From contig CAMLJM010000010.1 in the NCBI GenBank assembly GCA_946480475.1, forward strand, positions 16,412 through 80,411: DNA of 64,000 nucleotides, read 5' to 3'. Of this stretch, positions 9,030 through 18,124 are shown one piece after another. The DNA comes from an uncultured Alphaproteobacteria bacterium. Lineage in GTDB: Bacteria; Pseudomonadota; Alphaproteobacteria; Micavibrionales; Micavibrionaceae. The translations under genes were made by a program, and so were the position numbers. Positions within the stretch are counted from its first letter, which is position 1. Each line of letters starts with the position of its first letter. A model generated the notes under the pieces. It was not told the origin of the DNA, searched no databases, and saw only the letters and a program-made list of their open reading frames with translations.

Positions 9030-9623
9030 TTAGCGATTGCCGCCCATCATCTTGTTCAACTCGGCCTGCATGGTGGCAATGTTTTTCTTCAGAACTTCCA
9101 TGCGCTCTTCGGCATTCTTACCCATCGGTCCCATGAAAGGGGCCCAGGCCTTCATCGCGTTTTCAAACATTTCCATGTTTTTGCGTGTCAGATCTTCCAT
9201 GGTCGACATGGCCGAGGCAGGGTTCATCATCTGGGCCATCGGATTGGCGCCGCCGCCCATTTTGCCAAACTGTTCGCGGAACTGTTCCTGGTTCTTGGTG
9301 AATGCTTCGAAGCTCTGCTCCAGATAGCTAGGCACCAGGTTTTGAAGGTTATCACCGTAGAAGCCGATGAATTGGCGCAGGAAGTTTGTAGGCAGCATGT
9401 TATGGCCTTTGGACTCCTGATCAACAATGATCTGCGTCAGTACAGAACGTGTAAGGTCTTCGCCGGTTTTCGCATCGTATACGACAAAGTCACGGTTCTC
9501 TTTCACCATCGTGCAGAGATCATCCAGCGTGACATAAGAGCTGCGGCCTGTGTCATAAAGACGGCGGTTCGCATACTTTTTAATTACGGTGGGTTTGTCG
9601 GATTTCGGTTTTGCGGTCATCAT
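9030..9623 (-). CDS. phaR: PHB synthesis repressor PhaR
   Basis: PhaR is the polyhydroxyalkanoate-responsive repressor that controls phasin and PHB genes and releases DNA when it binds polymer. The N-terminal DNA-binding/accumulation-regulator domain is clear (VIKKYANRRLYDTGRSSYVT), followed by the second PHB_acc region (LLRQFIGFYGDNLQ-type segment) and a Met/Asn-rich helical tail. The open frame extends further upstream, but the extension is basic and unlike the family; ATG at 9623 (MMTAKPKSDKP) has an ACAGG ribosome-binding sequence about 8 nt upstream and gives a 197-residue protein. It is divergent from the PHB synthase gene across a 114-bp gap, which suits autoregulation. Confidence 0.93.
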   Translation of the reverse strand: MMTAKPKSDKPTVIKKYANRRLYDTGRSSYVTLDDLCTMVKENRDFVVYDAKTGEDLTRSVLTQIIVDQESKGHNMLPTNFLRQFIGFYGDNLQNLVPSYLEQSFEAFTKNQEQFREQFGKMGGGANPMAQMMNPASAMSTMEDLTRKNMEMFENAMKAWAPFMGPMGKNAEERMEVLKKNIATMQAELNKMMGGNR

Positions 9624-9737
9624 ATCAGTACCTGTTTTTGTAACAATGTCTTGGAACCCATTGTCATTATGCACAGAAATGCCCCTGCGCAAAGAGTTTC
9701 TATGGTTTGAAGGGGGCTTATACAATATAGTCCGGTT

Positions 9738-10829
9738 ATGTCTGCTAACGATCAAATGAATGCTGAGCTTGAGGTTTTACGTCGGGGACCACGACCTTTG
9801 CCTATGTTTGTAGGTATGGCGGGGTTGCTTGCTGCATCGCAAAAAGAACAGTTAAAAATGATAGAGGGATTAAAGCTTTATCAGGCCCATCCTTACAAAA
9901 GACCATCTACAGAGGATGTTGTAATATGGCAAAGCAACGAGGTTACACTGAGGCATATTTCCTCATTAGGTAAAAAGCATCTGCTGCTGGTGCCGTCTAT
10001 GATCAATCGTTCGGTAATTATGGATCTGCTGCCGCAGCGTTCTTTTGCCCGGTGGCTTTCAACGCAGGGGATTGATGTTTATATCCTGGACTGGGGCGAA
10101 CCCACAAAGGATTCTGGTCAGCAAAATCTCGATGATGTTTTACATCAGAAATTGCTTTCATCACTATTGTTTTTAAATGATAAAATTGGATCATTTAATG
10201 CTTTAGGTTATTGTATGGGCGGTACGCTGTTAGCGGGCGCAGTTCATCTGAAACCTGAGGGTTTGAACAAAGTAATTTACCTAGCGGCACCATGGGATTT
10301 CCTGGGCGGTAACCGTCAGCTGCAGCAACAGGTCCTGATGGGTACGGCCTCAGCGTTACAAATGACAGAGTCTGGAAGACCGTTGCCGAGCAACTGGATA
10401 CAATCGGTTTTTGCCGCTGTGAATGCCGAACGCAATATTCATAAATTTGCTGACTTCGCCGCCATGGATCAGGACAGCGAAAGGGCACGGATGTTTGTGG
10501 CGGTTGAGGATTGGCTTAATGATGGCGTCGATCTGCCTCCCGCGTTGGCCCGGACATGCGTGGTAGACTGGTATGGTCAGAACAAGCCGGCAAAAGGCGA
10601 ATGGATCGTGGGAGGAACTCCCGTTGATCCCTCGCAGACGAAAAACCCGGTTCTGGTCGTGACGTCTTCGACAGATAGGTTGGTGCCCGAAGAGTCATCT
10701 CATGCACTGGCTAACTTGATACCGCACGCAAGGTTGCTTCAGTCGAGTTGTGGGCATATTGGCATGATGACGAGCGCCAGGGCACAGACGGAAGTATGGA
10801 AACCCATTGCTCAATGGCTTTTAGGCTAG
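9738..10829 (+). CDS. phaC: Short poly(3-hydroxyalkanoate) synthase-like alpha/beta hydrolase
   Basis: The 363-residue protein carries the PHA synthase lipase-like box with Cys as nucleophile (GYCMGG), the catalytic Asp in SSTDRLVP and the His in CGHIGMM, as well as the family segment YILDWGEP. It would polymerise (R)-3-hydroxyacyl-CoA into PHB. At 363 residues it is much shorter than class I enzymes (about 580) and near the size of class III PhaC, but no PhaE partner is visible. A short alphaproteobacterial PhaC-like clade is the likely assignment; a depolymerase-like activity cannot be excluded. No Shine-Dalgarno sequence is obvious before ATG 9738. Its stop overlaps the convergent downstream gene by 4 bp. 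Confidence 0.8.
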   Translation: MSANDQMNAELEVLRRGPRPLPMFVGMAGLLAASQKEQLKMIEGLKLYQAHPYKRPSTEDVVIWQSNEVTLRHISSLGKKHLLLVPSMINRSVIMDLLPQRSFARWLSTQGIDVYILDWGEPTKDSGQQNLDDVLHQKLLSSLLFLNDKIGSFNALGYCMGGTLLAGAVHLKPEGLNKVIYLAAPWDFLGGNRQLQQQVLMGTASALQMTESGRPLPSNWIQSVFAAVNAERNIHKFADFAAMDQDSERARMFVAVEDWLNDGVDLPPALARTCVVDWYGQNKPAKGEWIVGGTPVDPSQTKNPVLVVTSSTDRLVPEESSHALANLIPHARLLQSSCGHIGMMTSARAQTEVWKPIAQWLLG

Positions 10830-11449
10830 TGCAAACGATTACGCGTCGAGAGAGTTGTTCTTCGGGCGTAAAGGCTGCCTTCCCTAATAATGTAGCATTT
10901 ATCAAAGTTCTCTGCCCACGGTGGAAGCGGGATACTTTCTTCAATTGTTTTTGTAAGTTTCTTTAAGGCATCTTTAACAGCATCGCGCTGGTCACCTTTA
11001 TAAGCGTACTGGCGGCAGGTAAATGTTCCATCTTCTCGGGGTGCGCCCGTCATAAGGAAGAGTTCTGGCGTCCTATGGGGATGTAGATAGAAGAATACTG
11101 TTCCCGGCTGTTCCGGATTTTGTCCGTTTGGGAAAATTGAAACCACGCGCTCCATATGAATGTGGCGTCCTTTGGGTAATTCGCTTTCCCGTGGTGTCAG
11201 ATCGGCGATTTCGATTCTAAGACCCGCAACATCTGCTGCATGAGAAATGCCGCTACGTGGCCAGAATGTATTCAGTGTCCACGTATCTTGCCGGGTGCAT
11301 TTCAAAGTAGATTCTAGAATAGGGGCAATAGCAGACAATATCTGTTGCGCGCACTCATCAGCCTGATGGGCCGATATGCGGGAGTCGAGAAAGCTCTCTT
11401 CTAAGGCGCATCGGTTAAACACGCCGCTTTTATTTCCGGTGTTAGTCAT
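10826..11449 (-). CDS. Conserved-looking protein of unknown function
   Basis: I do not recognise this 207-residue protein. It has no signal peptide or membrane segment. The middle part is rich in beta-type sequence ([33 protein letters not shown]) and the C-terminal third is helical and charged. Several His and Cys residues are scattered without a clear metal motif. It sits inside the PHB cluster, convergent with phaC and divergent from phaA, so it may share the control region at 11450-11596, including the palindrome there. A PHB-related role is only inferred from position. Confidence 0.6.
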   Translation of the reverse strand: MTNTGNKSGVFNRCALEESFLDSRISAHQADECAQQILSAIAPILESTLKCTRQDTWTLNTFWPRSGISHAADVAGLRIEIADLTPRESELPKGRHIHMERVVSIFPNGQNPEQPGTVFFYLHPHRTPELFLMTGAPREDGTFTCRQYAYKGDQRDAVKDALKKLTKTIEESIPLPPWAENFDKCYIIREGSLYARRTTLSTRNRLH

Positions 11450-11500
11450 GAGGGCAACTTAACACCGCACAATTTAATATGCCAAATTATGAAAATGATA

Positions 11501-11515
11501 TGCTGCAAAGCAGCA
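11501..11515. promoter_or_regulatory. Likely PhaR operator (CTGC-N3-GCAG palindrome)
   Basis: TGCTGC-AAA-GCAGCA is a perfect 6-bp palindrome in the divergent gap before phaA. Its core CTGC-N3-GCAG equals the TGC-rich consensus reported for PhaR of Paracoccus (CTGC-N3-4-GCAG). PhaR itself is encoded 2 kb away. The phaR-phaC gap has only looser TGC-rich sequence (about 9670-9691). Confidence 0.55.
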
Positions 11516-11596
11516 GAATGCTTGGCTTCCCTTGCAATCCCGGCTGTTCTGGCAATAATGAAGCAGTCTTTTCGCCCTCTTAAAGGAGCTTCCCAA

Positions 11597-12808
11597 ATGT
11601 CCCAAAATGATCCCATCGTTATTGTCGCCGCTAAACGTACCCCCATCGGTTCTTTTAATGGGGGCTTGGCCAGTGTGCGCGCTCATGAATTGGGCGCCCA
11701 TATCATTAAGAGTGTTGTGGCTGATGCAGGCATCAAGATCGATGAGGTTGATGAAGTTCTAATGGGGCAGGTGCTGACGGCGGGCGAGGGCCAGAACCCG
11801 GCGCGTCAGGCTGCCATTCTGGCGGGCGTGCCCAAAGATCGTACAGCCATGACCATTAATCAGGTGTGCGGTTCAGGCCTGCGCTCTGTGGCGCTCGGTC
11901 TGCAAGCGATTGCCAATGATGATGCCAAAGTTGTCGTAGCGGGCGGTCAGGAAAATATGAGCCTGGCCCCGCATTGCATGCATCTGCGCAATGGCACAAA
12001 AATGGGTAACACTGAGTTCGTCGATACGATGATCAAGGACGGCCTGTGGGATGCGTTCAATGGTTATCACATGGGCATCACCGCTGAAAATATTGCCGAG
12101 AAGTATCAAATCACGCGCGTAGCGCAGGATGAATTTGCTGCCGGTTCCCAGCAAAAGGCCGAGAAGGCTATTCATGACGGTAAATTCAAATCCGAAATTG
12201 TACCTGTGACGATCAAAGGCAAGAAAGAAGACATCGTTGTCGATAAGGATGAATTCCCGCGTGCAGGTGTGACGGCTGAGAGCTTGACCAAACTGCGTCC
12301 GGCCTTCAAACCGGATGGAACGGTAACGGCGGCAAACGCATCTGGTTTAAATGACGGTGCGGCGGCAGTTGTATTGATGCGTGCCAGCGAAGCGAAGAAG
12401 CGTGGCCTGAAGGTCCTGGCGACAATTCGTTCGTGGGCAACCGCGGGTGTCGATCCGGCTGTGATGGGTACGGGGCCGATTCCGGCGTCACGTAAGGCGC
12501 TTGAGAAAGCAGGCTGGAGTGTTAAGGACCTTGATCTTGTTGAATCAAATGAAGCGTTCGCCGCACAGGCTTGCTGTGTCATGAAAGAACTGGGGCTTGA
12601 TGCGTCCAGGGTGAATGTGAATGGGGGTGCGATTGCGCTCGGTCACCCGATTGGCGCATCCGGCACCCGTGTTCTGGTGACATTGCTGCATGAGATGGCG
12701 CGCCGGGATGTGTCCAAAGGTCTGGCGACCCTGTGCATCGGCGGCGGTATGGGAATCGCGATGTGCGTCGAGCGTGATAAATCGCTTGATTTGAAATCGG
12801 TTGCTTAA
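11597..12808 (+). CDS. phaA: Acetyl-CoA acetyltransferase (beta-ketothiolase)
   Basis: The enzyme condenses two acetyl-CoA to acetoacetyl-CoA, the first step of PHB synthesis. The 403-residue thiolase has the acylated Cys in NQVCGSGLR, the active-site His in [14 protein letters not shown] and the second Cys in CIGGGMG. An upstream ATG in the same frame at 11489 would add 36 non-homologous residues; ATG 11597 has the ribosome-binding sequence AAAGGAG 9 nt upstream and starts directly before the thiolase N-terminus ([13 protein letters not shown]). phaB follows after 27 bp, so the two are probably co-transcribed. A general degradative thiolase role is possible, but the pairing with phaB favours biosynthesis. 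Confidence 0.93.
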   Translation: MSQNDPIVIVAAKRTPIGSFNGGLASVRAHELGAHIIKSVVADAGIKIDEVDEVLMGQVLTAGEGQNPARQAAILAGVPKDRTAMTINQVCGSGLRSVALGLQAIANDDAKVVVAGGQENMSLAPHCMHLRNGTKMGNTEFVDTMIKDGLWDAFNGYHMGITAENIAEKYQITRVAQDEFAAGSQQKAEKAIHDGKFKSEIVPVTIKGKKEDIVVDKDEFPRAGVTAESLTKLRPAFKPDGTVTAANASGLNDGAAAVVLMRASEAKKRGLKVLATIRSWATAGVDPAVMGTGPIPASRKALEKAGWSVKDLDLVESNEAFAAQACCVMKELGLDASRVNVNGGAIALGHPIGASGTRVLVTLLHEMARRDVSKGLATLCIGGGMGIAMCVERDKSLDLKSVA

Positions 12809-12835
12809 GTTTTTTAAAAGAGAAGGGGTGAGACA

Positions 12836-13558
12836 ATGACGAAGGTTGCAGTGGTTACAGGCGGTACACGTGGTATCGGTTATGATATTACGGTGGCGCT
12901 GACCAAAGAAGGGTACAAGGTGGCGGCCTTTTATCATGGTAATGAAGAAGCGGCCCAGGCCTGTGCTAAGGAAAGTGGCGCCGCGATCTATAAGGTCAAT
13001 GTGACGGATTACCAGTCCTGCCTTGATACGTGTGCGCAGATTGAAAAGGATCTCGGGCCTATCGCGATCCTCGTCAATAATGCCGGTAAAACCAACGATG
13101 GCATGATGCATAAAATGTCACACGAAGCATGGTTTGATGTGATCGATACCAATCTGACATCCTGCTTCAATATGTGCCGCGCGGTTATAAATGGCATGCG
13201 TGAACGTGGTTATGGCCGTATCATCAATATTAGCTCGATCAACGGTCAAAAGGGGCAGTTTGGGCAGACAAACTACTCCGCAGCGAAAGCTGGTATGTTA
13301 GGTTTTACCAAAGCTTTGGCGATGGAAAGTGCCGCCAAAGGTATTACTGTGAATGCAATCTGCCCCGGTTATATCCAGACAGAAATGACAGGCAAGATGA
13401 AGCCGGAAATTCTGGATTCGATCATCAAGCAAATTCCTGTTGGCCGTATGGGTACACCTGAAGAAATTGCAGCGGCAGTCGTATTTCTTGCATCCGATCA
13501 GGCAAGTTTCATCACGGGTTCTACGCTTTCCGCCAATGGCGGCCAGTATATGGCATAG
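12836..13558 (+). CDS. phaB: Acetoacetyl-CoA reductase
   Basis: This short-chain dehydrogenase/reductase reduces acetoacetyl-CoA to (R)-3-hydroxybutyryl-CoA with NADPH, supplying the PHB synthase. The 240 residues show the cofactor motif TGGTRGIG, the NNAG segment, the catalytic Ser (ISSING), Tyr and Lys (YSAAKAG) and the PG turn NAICPGYIQTEM. Length and the motif order match PhaB rather than FabG, although the families are close; the phaA neighbour supports the call. The ribosome-binding sequence AGAAGGGG precedes the ATG. The next gene starts only 9 bp after the stop. Confidence 0.92.
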   Translation: MTKVAVVTGGTRGIGYDITVALTKEGYKVAAFYHGNEEAAQACAKESGAAIYKVNVTDYQSCLDTCAQIEKDLGPIAILVNNAGKTNDGMMHKMSHEAWFDVIDTNLTSCFNMCRAVINGMRERGYGRIINISSINGQKGQFGQTNYSAAKAGMLGFTKALAMESAAKGITVNAICPGYIQTEMTGKMKPEILDSIIKQIPVGRMGTPEEIAAAVVFLASDQASFITGSTLSANGGQYMA

Positions 13559-13567
13559 GTCATTCGT

Positions 13568-14098
13568 ATGGCTGAACCAGGTATTCTTGAACGTCGCGCT
13601 GTTTCCAAAGGGGAGACGATTATCTTCCAGGGTGAAATGGGTGTATCGGCTTTCCTGATTCAATCCGGTGAAGTTGTTGTTTTTACGGAATCTGATGGTA
13701 AGCGCGTAGAATTGGCCCGCATGGGTGCGGGTCAGATTATTGGTGAAATGGCGCTTGTCGTTGATACGCCGCGCACGGCGACGGTGCAGGCGTTGACGGA
13801 ATGCAATCTGATTATCATTACGCGCGACACTTTGAATGCCAAGCTCGAAAAAAGCGATCCCACGGTGCGGGCGCTTGTAACTATGTTGATGAAACGCTTG
13901 TTGCAATCAAATAAAGCACAATTGCGTAAGGGCGGTGATCTTGATGATATGCTGGAAGTTGTTTCCGCCATCTATCAAGAACTTCACTCATCCCTGCCGG
14001 TACAGCAGAAGAAAAGCCTTGAGCTTTCATTATTACCGCCCATGGAAGCTTTCCTGAATTCCATTAAGGATTTTCGCAAGCGTTACGCCCTTGATTAG
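13568..14098 (+). CDS. Cyclic-nucleotide-binding domain protein without DNA-binding domain
   Basis: Residues about 5-120 form a Crp/cAMP-kinase-type beta-barrel domain. The phosphate-binding cassette is well kept: GEMALVVDTPRTATVQA includes the Gly-Glu pair and the Arg that contacts the cyclic phosphate. The remaining helix-rich 55 residues contain no helix-turn-helix, so this is not a Crp-type transcription factor. It probably senses cAMP or cGMP and passes the signal to a partner by contact. It is the last gene of the phaA-phaB run, 9 bp after phaB, which hints at a link between nucleotide signalling and PHB metabolism; that link is an inference. Confidence 0.8.
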   Translation: MAEPGILERRAVSKGETIIFQGEMGVSAFLIQSGEVVVFTESDGKRVELARMGAGQIIGEMALVVDTPRTATVQALTECNLIIITRDTLNAKLEKSDPTVRALVTMLMKRLLQSNKAQLRKGGDLDDMLEVVSAIYQELHSSLPVQQKKSLELSLLPPMEAFLNSIKDFRKRYALD

Positions 14099-14208
14099 GG
14101 TGCATTTCTTGTGGCTTTAGGCTGTTTTTTTCCTCTCTATGCCTTCATAGTTTTACCACAGTGACGTATATAAATAGGACATACCTATTATTCGTCCTGA
14201 GGGCTGCT

Positions 14209-17200
14209 GTGAAAAAGATAATTTCCATAGTTTTATTGTTGGTCGTTCTTGCCGTTGGTGCTCTTGTCCTCGGCCCCAGTATTATTGACTGGAATAAATA
14301 TAAACCTGACATCATTGCACAACTACAGGCCGCGTCAGGCCATGAATACGGTATAGCCGGTGATATTGATCTGGCAATTGTGCCTATGCCTCGCCTGAAG
14401 CTGGAGAAGCTCAGTGTAGGGATGCCTTCAAACTTGGGCGGGGAGACAATTCTTAGCCTTGAGAAAGCCGCCGTGGATGTCGAATTGATGCCGTTGTTGC
14501 AAAAGCAAGTGATTGTCAAAAGCATTGAACTTGTTAAGCCTGTTTTCAATCTGGGTGTTCGTGCTGATGGAACGGCTATCTGGATGACGCCACAACTACA
14601 GGCGAAAATAGATGCAGGCAAGACAGCACAGCCGCGTAATCAGGGGGCATCCGGATTTGGTAATGCGATAGCGCTTAATGAAATCAAAATTACTGAAGGG
14701 TCGTTCTCTTATAGTGATGCGCGTAAGGATACAAAGACAGCTTTAGAAAAAATCAATCTTGATATTCAGGCTGCAAGTTTATTTGGCCCTTATAATGTTG
14801 AAGGCAGGGTTGATTATAACGGACAGCCAGTTATGTTGTCGGTTAAATCGACGAAAGTTGCCGATCTGAATGCTGCTATTCCTGTGCAGGCCCAGGTTAA
14901 TCTGGTGAGCGGCGGAACTGTCATCAATTATTCAGGTATTGTCGCTACAAAGCCTACATTTGAATTGCAGGGTGAGACAGGTATTAAGTCTAACAATTTG
15001 TCTGAAACCCTGAAGGCCTTGACAGGAACTGCTAACCCGGCTCTTGCCAAACCTGTGAATTTGACAGGTATACTTACATTTAACGATGTCGGTGTTGATT
15101 ATAAAAATATGGCTCTTAATTTTGCCGGTACAGAGGCTGTGGGCAGCATTTCTGTGCGGGATATGAAGAAGGAGGCAGGAAAGCCTTTGGACGTCACAAT
15201 TGTGCTGAAGACTGATAAGCCTGCGCAACTGGATGGTTTATTGTCCCCTAAGCCGGCAGAGAATAAAAAATCAGGATTTCTTCCTGAGAATATATCGCTG
15301 CCTCAGGATATGCGCGTCAGAGCGGATATCACAGCCAAATCAGCAATATTCAAAGGTGCAACATTCAGCGATATTACTTTAACAGCTGGTTTAAGCGATA
15401 AAGACATATCGGGCGCTTTGAAGGCTGTCACGCCTGGCCAGGGTAAAATTGATACGACCTACAAGTTGCAAGCTGGCTCCGTATCGCGGAATGACAAGGG
15501 GGGCGTGCTGCTGAGTGATTTGTCGCTGTTGGTTGAAGGGTCAGCGCAGGCCAGTGTGCCACAAGCGTTGGTTAAGCCATTTTTATCTGCGGACGCTCTT
15601 AAAGGTGTGGGTAATATCCTGACTACGCCAGCCTCGGCAGCGTATAAGTTAAATATTACACCGGACTCTGCTCAGATTTCGAACGCCAATCTGAACGTAC
15701 TGGATACAGATTTGACCTTGAGTGGTTCTTATCAACCGAAGAAGAGCGGTGGCCGCGATATGGTGACAATAATTGCCAGTGCTCCATCGTTTGATGGTGA
15801 TGAATGGATGAAACGTCTGCAGCCGCCTTCGCAAGAGGCTACAGTAACTACGTCCACGGCGGCTGACAAAAAGATGGATGTGGCGGGGATTGCCAAGAAA
15901 ATTGCGCTGCCATTTGATCTTGATGCTTCCATATCTACAGGCAGCCTGACTTGGGGTGGGCAAAATTACGATAAGGTTGCCTTTAAGGGTAAGTTGATGG
16001 GAGGCAAGCTGACCATCGACAGTGCAGGGCTGGCCGCTGAAGGCGGAAATAGTCTAGTTGTATCAGGCAGCATTGGTGATGTGACAGCACTTAAAGACGT
16101 AGACCTTACCGTTCAGGGCAAGACACCTGACACACTGAAAACGCTCGAGGGTTTTAAGATTGATACCAAGAATATTCCTAAAAGCATTGGCCCGTCAGAA
16201 ATTCTCGCTGAATTCAAAGGTCAGGCTGATAACCTGTCTTTCGTTGCCAATGCCAAAGCCCTTAAGGGTACGTTGGAAGCCTCAGGGACTCTTGATGGAC
16301 TATTGACGGAGCCGAAAGTCAGTAACCTGACCGCGCGTCTTAAGCATCCTAATTATGTGGAACTGGCGCGTATTTTCAATCCGGGATTCAAGAGCAGCGT
16401 TGCCATGGATAAGAACCTTGATGTCTATACCAGCATGAGCCGTCAGGGCACCGTATATACGCTTAAGGATTTCCAGGCCACGATTGGTCCTTCAACCCTT
16501 ACAGGACAAGTGTCTTTTGATGAGGCATCAACGTCTCCTAAACTAACAGCTAACATATCAGCGGGCGATTTGGCTCTTAGCGATATCGTTGGCTATGAGA
16601 AGAAGAGCAAGGGGACAGTTCAGGCTGTTACGCCGACCAACTCAGAGAATGTCCGTTGGTCGCGTAATGCGCTGAATGTTGACTGGATGCGTAAATATAA
16701 TGCTGACATTAAGTTGACTGCCAAAAGTCTGACATGGGTAAATTGGCGTCTGGATAATGCTGTCGTTGAAAGCACCCTTGATAAGGGTGTTCTCACAGTA
16801 TCCCGCCTGAATGGCGGTCTATATGGCGGTGATATCAATGCCAATGCAACAGTGACAGCGCCGGCTGATAGTAAATTACCCTTATCGGTGAATGCGACGA
16901 CGAAGCTTACGGATGTGTCGCTTGAATCATTTATCAGTTCTTTCAGCGGTTCTCAGTTGGTTAAGGCGCGGGGATCTGTCAATCTGGATGCTGCGGTTGA
17001 GACATCCGGTATCAGTCCGGCAGCGCTTATTTTCGGATTAAAAGGTAAGGGTACCAGTACAGGCAAAGGCCTCGTGTTTGAAGGATTCGATCTTGCCAAA
17101 GTGTCTCGTACCCTTGTTCAGCCTTCTAGCAGCCTGAAGGAGAATGTTGTTTCTCTGCTTGATACGTCGATGACAGGCGGACAGACATCATTTGAAACAC

Positions 17201-17913
17201 TTGAGGGTGCTTTTACGATCAGCGAAGGTGTTATCAATTTCGACAAGCTGCTTCTTACGGGTACGGCGGCTACTGTAAACACAACAGGCAAAGTGAACCT
17301 TCCGCTATGGACCGTTGACCTTGAGAGTTCGATTAAGTTGGCTGAGCCTGCTGATGCGCCGCCATTAAAAACAAGCTTCCGTGGTCCGCTTGATAATCCG
17401 GGCAAGACATTCGGTAAAAGCGCGCTGGATAGCTACATCGGAAATCGCGTTGAGAAGTATATCGGCGATGCGCTGATGGATAAGCTCCAGGACAAAGGCA
17501 TCATGGGAAAAACACCGGAAGGGCAGGTGGCCCCTCAAAACGCCGGTGAGGTTATACAGAATTTGATCCAGCAGAAGGTTGCGCCTCAGGCTGCTCCTGC
17601 CAGCACGATTACGCCTGCGGCGCCGCTTTCTCCTGCAACTAATCCTGAGCCTGTTGTTACACAGCCGGCGTCACCGGCGCCAGCAGTCGTCGAGCCTGCA
17701 GCACCAGTGGCGGCATCCGAACTGCCTGCTGCGCCTGCGGCCGTTGAGGCTCCCGCTGTGACGACTGACCCAGCCGTAACGCCAGCAACAGAAGCGCCAC
17801 CACCTGCTGACGCCGCAACAGAAACTGCTCCTTCAAACGAAGGTGGCGAGGCCGCGCCGACAGCAATTGATGATCCTATAGGTAATCTAATTGAAGGCCT
17901 GACGGATCAGTGA
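14209..17913 (+). CDS. AsmA family envelope protein
   Basis: The protein has one N-terminal membrane anchor (residues about 4-24), followed by a very long periplasmic beta-rich region. The N-terminal AsmA segment (IDWNKYKPDIIAQLQAASGHE, then GDIDLAIVPMPRLKLEKLSVG) and the C-terminal AsmA_2-like part (about 930-1130) are recognisable. The last 130 residues are a Pro/Ala/Val-rich tail. AsmA-like proteins bridge the envelope and take part in phospholipid transport and outer-membrane homeostasis. I chose the GTG at 14209, which has GAGGG about 6 nt upstream and puts the charged VKK just before the membrane segment; a GTG at 14161 would add 16 residues without a ribosome-binding sequence. The 3' end overlaps the convergent RHH gene by 38 bp. 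Confidence 0.88.
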   Translation: MKKIISIVLLLVVLAVGALVLGPSIIDWNKYKPDIIAQLQAASGHEYGIAGDIDLAIVPMPRLKLEKLSVGMPSNLGGETILSLEKAAVDVELMPLLQKQVIVKSIELVKPVFNLGVRADGTAIWMTPQLQAKIDAGKTAQPRNQGASGFGNAIALNEIKITEGSFSYSDARKDTKTALEKINLDIQAASLFGPYNVEGRVDYNGQPVMLSVKSTKVADLNAAIPVQAQVNLVSGGTVINYSGIVATKPTFELQGETGIKSNNLSETLKALTGTANPALAKPVNLTGILTFNDVGVDYKNMALNFAGTEAVGSISVRDMKKEAGKPLDVTIVLKTDKPAQLDGLLSPKPAENKKSGFLPENISLPQDMRVRADITAKSAIFKGATFSDITLTAGLSDKDISGALKAVTPGQGKIDTTYKLQAGSVSRNDKGGVLLSDLSLLVEGSAQASVPQALVKPFLSADALKGVGNILTTPASAAYKLNITPDSAQISNANLNVLDTDLTLSGSYQPKKSGGRDMVTIIASAPSFDGDEWMKRLQPPSQEATVTTSTAADKKMDVAGIAKKIALPFDLDASISTGSLTWGGQNYDKVAFKGKLMGGKLTIDSAGLAAEGGNSLVVSGSIGDVTALKDVDLTVQGKTPDTLKTLEGFKIDTKNIPKSIGPSEILAEFKGQADNLSFVANAKALKGTLEASGTLDGLLTEPKVSNLTARLKHPNYVELARIFNPGFKSSVAMDKNLDVYTSMSRQGTVYTLKDFQATIGPSTLTGQVSFDEASTSPKLTANISAGDLALSDIVGYEKKSKGTVQAVTPTNSENVRWSRNALNVDWMRKYNADIKLTAKSLTWVNWRLDNAVVESTLDKGVLTVSRLNGGLYGGDINANATVTAPADSKLPLSVNATTKLTDVSLESFISSFSGSQLVKARGSVNLDAAVETSGISPAALIFGLKGKGTSTGKGLVFEGFDLAKVSRTLVQPSSSLKENVVSLLDTSMTGGQTSFETLEGAFTISEGVINFDKLLLTGTAATVNTTGKVNLPLWTVDLESSIKLAEPADAPPLKTSFRGPLDNPGKTFGKSALDSYIGNRVEKYIGDALMDKLQDKGIMGKTPEGQVAPQNAGEVIQNLIQQKVAPQAAPASTITPAAPLSPATNPEPVVTQPASPAPAVVEPAAPVAASELPAAPAAVEAPAVTTDPAVTPATEAPPPADAATETAPSNEGGEAAPTAIDDPIGNLIEGLTDQ

Positions 17914-18124
17914 TCTCGTAAAGGCGTTTTTGCAGTTCTGCTAAAACATAGAGTCTGAGGGCGCTGGACAGGTTGGTATCCTCGCGTTCTTTGTCTACTC
18001 TTTCAACCAGAGCATTCAGTGACATCTTGTGTTCGTCCGCCAACTGCTTGAGGACAATCCAGAAGGGTTCTTCAAGGCTGATGCTGGTCGAATGACCAGC
18101 AATTTTAATAGAGCGTTTTTTCAT
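17876..18124 (-). CDS. Ribbon-helix-helix domain protein (RHH_4 type)
   Basis: The 82-residue protein matches the small alphaproteobacterial RHH_4 family: a basic strand (RSIKIAGHSTSISLEEPFW) followed by helices with SLNALV and LSSALRLYVL. Proteins of this fold usually bind DNA as dimers. Its ATG overlaps the fumC stop by one base (TGATG on the minus strand), so the two are translationally coupled. Regulation of fumC or of a wider target set is an inference. Its last 38 bp lie antisense to the asmA 3' end. Confidence 0.85.
   Translation of the reverse strand: MKKRSIKIAGHSTSISLEEPFWIVLKQLADEHKMSLNALVERVDKEREDTNLSSALRLYVLAELQKRLYEITDPSGLQLDYL

Noticed and set aside
13298..13906. 202-residue open frame on the minus strand
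   Set aside because: It is the antisense shadow of phaB and the cyclic-nucleotide-binding gene, with atypical composition and no family match.
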